From: Campylobacteraceae bacterium
GTDB taxonomy: Bacteria; Campylobacterota; Campylobacteria; Campylobacterales; Campylobacteraceae
Reading direction: 5' to 3'
DNA length: 64,000 bases
Assembly: GCA_031263195.1 (NCBI GenBank)
Contig: JAISGD010000008.1
Coordinates: forward strand, 25,343-89,342
Shown: positions 62,301 to 64,000 of the stretch, in pieces
Layout: the number at the start of each line of letters is the position of its first letter
Position numbering within the stretch: position 1 is the stretch's first letter
The notes under the pieces: model-generated
Seen by the model: only the letters and a program-made list of their open reading frames with translations
Databases searched by the model: none
Told to the model about the DNA's origin: nothing
Made by a program: the position numbers and the translations under genes

Positions 62301-64000
62301 GTTGCATTGTCAAGTATAGAGGCATATACGTTACCAAGTATAACGGGTGCATCGTCGTATATGTTAAATACGACTGACACGGGCGCGCTGTCTCCGAAAG
62401 CATTTGTCGCCGTAACCGTCAATCTATAGACTTTATCGCTCAAGGTTATGTTTTCTCCATGAGTTACGGTTATATTGCCTTTACTGTCTATATTGAAGTA
62501 TTCAGCCCCGTATCCTTCAAGTCTCATATCAGTTATCGGATATCCCATATCATTTACGCTTATTGTTCCCATGTATGAACCGTTTGGCATATTTTCAAAG
62601 AGATAATTAACTAATGAGTTTGTCGTTATGATGGGTGAATTATCTGCCGTTACCGTGATATAAACAGGCTCAGCGGGCGAATCGCCGTAAGCATTCGTGC
62701 CGATGACTGAAAGATAGTATATCCTTTTCTCTTCATAAACAAGCCGTTTTGCTACTTTGATATTTCCTTGATTATCTACTTCAAAGTTTTCGCTTCCAGC
62801 TCCACTTAAATTAAATGAATGCACGGGACTTTCACTGACACAATCGGTATTTATCCTACCCATAATAGTTCCAATTGCGGCATCTTCGTTTACGCTGAAA
62901 TATCCGCCCCTGACTAACGGCTTAGCGTACAAGTTAAAACTATCCTCGTATATATCCTCTCCTTTGTGGATTTTATTAATAAGAGGCATAAAATCACTGT
63001 AATAATCACGATACAGACTGTTTTTATTCTCATACGGAGTAAAGTACAGAGCGTCTATACTGTTTGTAACATTATCAAGATTTATATCACTGTTCAAAAG
63101 ACATTTTACCGCTTCGTCGCTTTTGGCGATAAGCCTTAAGATATCATTACTATTGTAATGTTTTTTAGAGATTTGATAAGCCATTTCCGTTAAGATATTC
63201 AGTTTAAAACCTGTGTTTTTAAGTGCGCTTCCGCTTGTTACGGCTCTTACTGTCCCCAGATTGATAACAGGATTTGCATCAAATATTTTATCGTCGTTCG
63301 CGTCTATATCCATTCCGCCTTTTGCTTCCACCACATAAAGCTTCTCATCTGAAAGAGCGTCTGTTATCTCTCTTGGTACGGTTATAACGCCTGCCGTATA
63401 TATAGACGAACCGTAAGAGGATAGTCCGGAATATACAGGGTTTGAACCTCTGTTTGTATTTAAGTCGTAATCTTTAAGTTCATAAACAGTTATATTAGCT
63501 CCAGCTAAAGGTCCGAGCAATATTCGAGGTATCAGCCATAATATAGAATATTCATAATCCTTAGGCGGTTCTATATGCGGCGTACTCCAGCCGCCGCCTG
63601 TTGTATATCCCGTATCTATATGTCCTCCGTCGCCCGCATATCCTTCACTGTAGTAATTGTTTGTGCCTGCACTTCCTCCCGTACTAACGCCGTATCCTGT
63701 TGTAGAATACTGATAATAATATAAAGAGACGCTGTTTTTTGCAAAATCATCTTTTAAAACGACTTCAGATTCGCCTCTATCTGAAATCTTAATGTCAGCT
63801 ATATGACCGCCGCTTAAACTATCCAATACTTTTAAGCTGACTACTCTTGTATCGTCATGTCCGGGTACTTTTATACGCACTATGATATCCTGCATCTCTT
63901 TTACCGACGCGCTAAGTTCCATATCCGTTTGATATGTAACATACACAGGGTAAGTTCCTTTAGGTATATAACCCATGTTGCTATTCGGAGAGTAAAAGTG
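59384..64000 (-). CDS. Very large surface-type protein: cadherin-like repeats plus LVIVD propeller, 5' end missing
   Basis: The frame stays open to the window edge, so the N-terminus is missing; at least 1538 residues are visible. From the visible start: a beta-rich region with a Gly/Ser/Tyr-rich stretch, then an Ala/Asp-containing region with DANDDKIFDANPVINLG, then about nine repeats of about 95-100 residues (62,900 down to 60,300). Each has an NENSPxGTxVG-like start, an LSGxGxExFxVxxxGxIxV strand pair and a YxLxVxAxNxxG strand, close to cadherin-like domains. The last 305 residues form seven LVIVD blades (SSDNTKxFIADxxxGLKIIDVSNPxNP), a complete propeller. Two blades are near-identical in DNA. 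Likely an exported adhesin; no export signal can be seen here. Confidence 0.8.
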   Translation of the reverse strand, partial: HFYSPNSNMGYIPKGTYPVYVTYQTDMELSASVKEMQDIIVRIKVPGHDDTRVVSLKVLDSLSGGHIADIKISDRGESEVVLKDDFAKNSVSLYYYQYSTTGYGVSTGGSAGTNNYYSEGYAGDGGHIDTGYTTGGGWSTPHIEPPKDYEYSILWLIPRILLGPLAGANITVYELKDYDLNTNRGSNPVYSGLSSYGSSIYTAGVITVPREITDALSDEKLYVVEAKGGMDIDANDDKIFDANPVINLGTVRAVTSGSALKNTGFKLNILTEMAYQISKKHYNSNDILRLIAKSDEAVKCLLNSDINLDNVTNSIDALYFTPYENKNSLYRDYYSDFMPLINKIHKGEDIYEDSFNLYAKPLVRGGYFSVNEDAAIGTIMGRINTDCVSESPVHSFNLSGAGSENFEVDNQGNIKVAKRLVYEEKRIYYLSVIGTNAYGDSPAEPVYITVTADNSPIITTNSLVNYLFENMPNGSYMGTISVNDMGYPITDMRLEGYGAEYFNIDSKGNITVTHGENITLSDKVYRLTVTATNAFGDSAPVSVVFNIYDDAPVILGNVYASILDNATSGTAIGRPSYQEGLSAVKEFRLTGAGVENFNVSIDGTVRVAENAALSVENSPYLLYISAKNEQGVSEPGMVIINIIPSQASGADNNAVSYNITLYDFAANIYVSAHNNSIVGKIAYSYGYTPPKAFSLSGVGSERFSISSNGVITLIDNTNLNAGEVFNLEANASNEYFSNTKSQVKITVIDDYLTLYSLSVSIVEGLDAGTAIGRVGYSYGVLPAVSFEFEGNDAAYFTIDNNGVIRVASILNYNTNQEYSFNVKAANGDGKTSTSKVTVKIIDDAPILADTALNIMENSYGGETVGYVRVSSSGKSSINSFTLSGEGAEHFNINNQGLIKVAIGATKIDYETKSIYSLKATASNSHDTSKAVNVTINVINAPDEEPTLIPTTLSIYENSPTGTVVGNVDIFSHGSDTINSFVIVSGTNSDWFAIDDTSKITTTELANLDYENKKSFTIKVKASNIYGESNIVDVTININNLPDSPPTVNGPTFYINENSPEGTFVGQLSMDDDGSPVTSITLSGTEAENFKVYNNGTIVVAEGAKLDYESRNYYYLYIQAVNAFGNGNTATVYIGLNNLKDTPPVLQNSHFSVHRKTPANKTIGTIQSGSSIHCDITEYVLDDNSVFDVRDNGEVYTTANVTEGSNYTMNIYAKSSCGDSNIVKLTVDTKNRIISQIDGMHNVKDIALSSDNTKIFIADYSVIGSLRIIDVSDPANPILIGQIDALNIYDVTLSSDNTKVFIADIINGLKIIDVSNPVNPVLIGQFPVSGMGSIVLSSDNTKAFVADYIKTGNLRIIDVSNPVNPVLIGQFPVSYADTITLSPDETKAFVGSYDYDCGCYVLKIIDVSNPKNPTFINQISTYNTKDIILSSDGTKAFIADSYDGFKIIDIRDLTNLTIIGQISTFVTDIALSSDETKVFATDGPSLKVMDVSDPINPVFIDQFYLYGVYDIIISSDDTKVFTSTQGGLKIIDIEGFTKE
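59889..60074 (-). repeat. Near-identical DNA repeat within the propeller (two units)
   Basis: The 51 nt at 59889-59939 and at 60024-60074 differ at one base, offset by 135 nt, which is exactly one 45-residue blade. Neighbouring blades are much more diverged in DNA. Confidence 0.85.

Noticed and set aside
1..64000. CRISPR arrays, rRNA, tRNA, prophage, intact insertion sequences
   Set aside because: Looked for evenly spaced repeats, T-loop motifs, integrase or transposase reading frames; none was found.

Overview
The window is about 64 kb of AT-rich bacterial chromosome. Gene content and order point to the Campylobacterota (formerly Epsilonproteobacteria), probably Campylobacterales. The main reasons are the uvrD-truB-ispE-smpB block, the yajC-secD-secF-leuS-lptE-folC-M23-ccmA-mfd block divergent from lnt, a CmeR/CmeABC-type efflux locus with a CmeR-like operator, and a MagIII-type DNA glycosylase. 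The genus cannot be settled from sequence alone. No rRNA, tRNA, CRISPR array, prophage or intact insertion sequence was seen.

Layout. 1-3439 (+): end of a UvrD/PcrA helicase gene, then truB, ispE and smpB, tightly packed and without the csrA gene that lies between truB and ispE in Campylobacter jejuni. 3440-4294 is a gene-free gap. 4295-11680 (-): a TPR lipoprotein gene, a TetR-family repressor (CmeR-like) and the RND pump genes cmeA-cmeB-cmeC. The repressor gene contains a (GA)9 dinucleotide repeat inside its coding sequence, and a palindrome very like the known CmeR operator lies upstream of cmeA. 11886-14968 (-): thioredoxin-like lipoprotein, clpS, clpA. 15149-21386: a SIMPL-domain protein, CCA-adding enzyme, a solitary KAP-type P-loop NTPase with a possible gene fragment beside it, and an AroP/PheP-type permease. 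21541-25576 (+): three lipoproteins (COG3014, YcfL-like, LpoB-like), then a polytopic membrane protein carrying a PstS-like binding domain. 25977-28613 (+): ABC-F ATPase (YbiT type), YciI-like protein, SUMF1-fold lipoprotein.

28682-43568 (-) is a run of 15 genes with no gap over 9 nt and many overlaps, from yajC to a HIT-family gene. It mixes protein export, leucyl-tRNA synthetase, LPS assembly, folate, cell-shape factors (M23 peptidase and bactofilin), Mfd and DNA repair. Its first gene overlaps head-to-head with lnt. 45293-49024 (-): a small membrane protein, kdsB, thrC, cutA, argB.

49332-63976 is the accessory part. Four tandem lipoprotein genes share nearly the same promoter and signal peptide; three share a body and one has a different body. 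A three-domain LplT-PlsC-acyl-ACP ligase fusion follows, then an N-carbamoylputrescine amidase and an amidohydrolase. Last is the 3' part of a very large surface-type protein with about nine cadherin-like repeats and a seven-bladed LVIVD propeller. A dispersed palindromic repeat (about 27-37 nt) occurs several times between these genes.

The most interesting signals are the (GA)9 tract in the efflux repressor gene, which looks like a phase-variation switch for the pump, and the modular lipoprotein array, whose leader subtypes alternate as if a two-gene unit had been duplicated before one body was replaced. Many envelope lipoproteins are encoded here, together with the enzyme (Lnt) that finishes their acylation.
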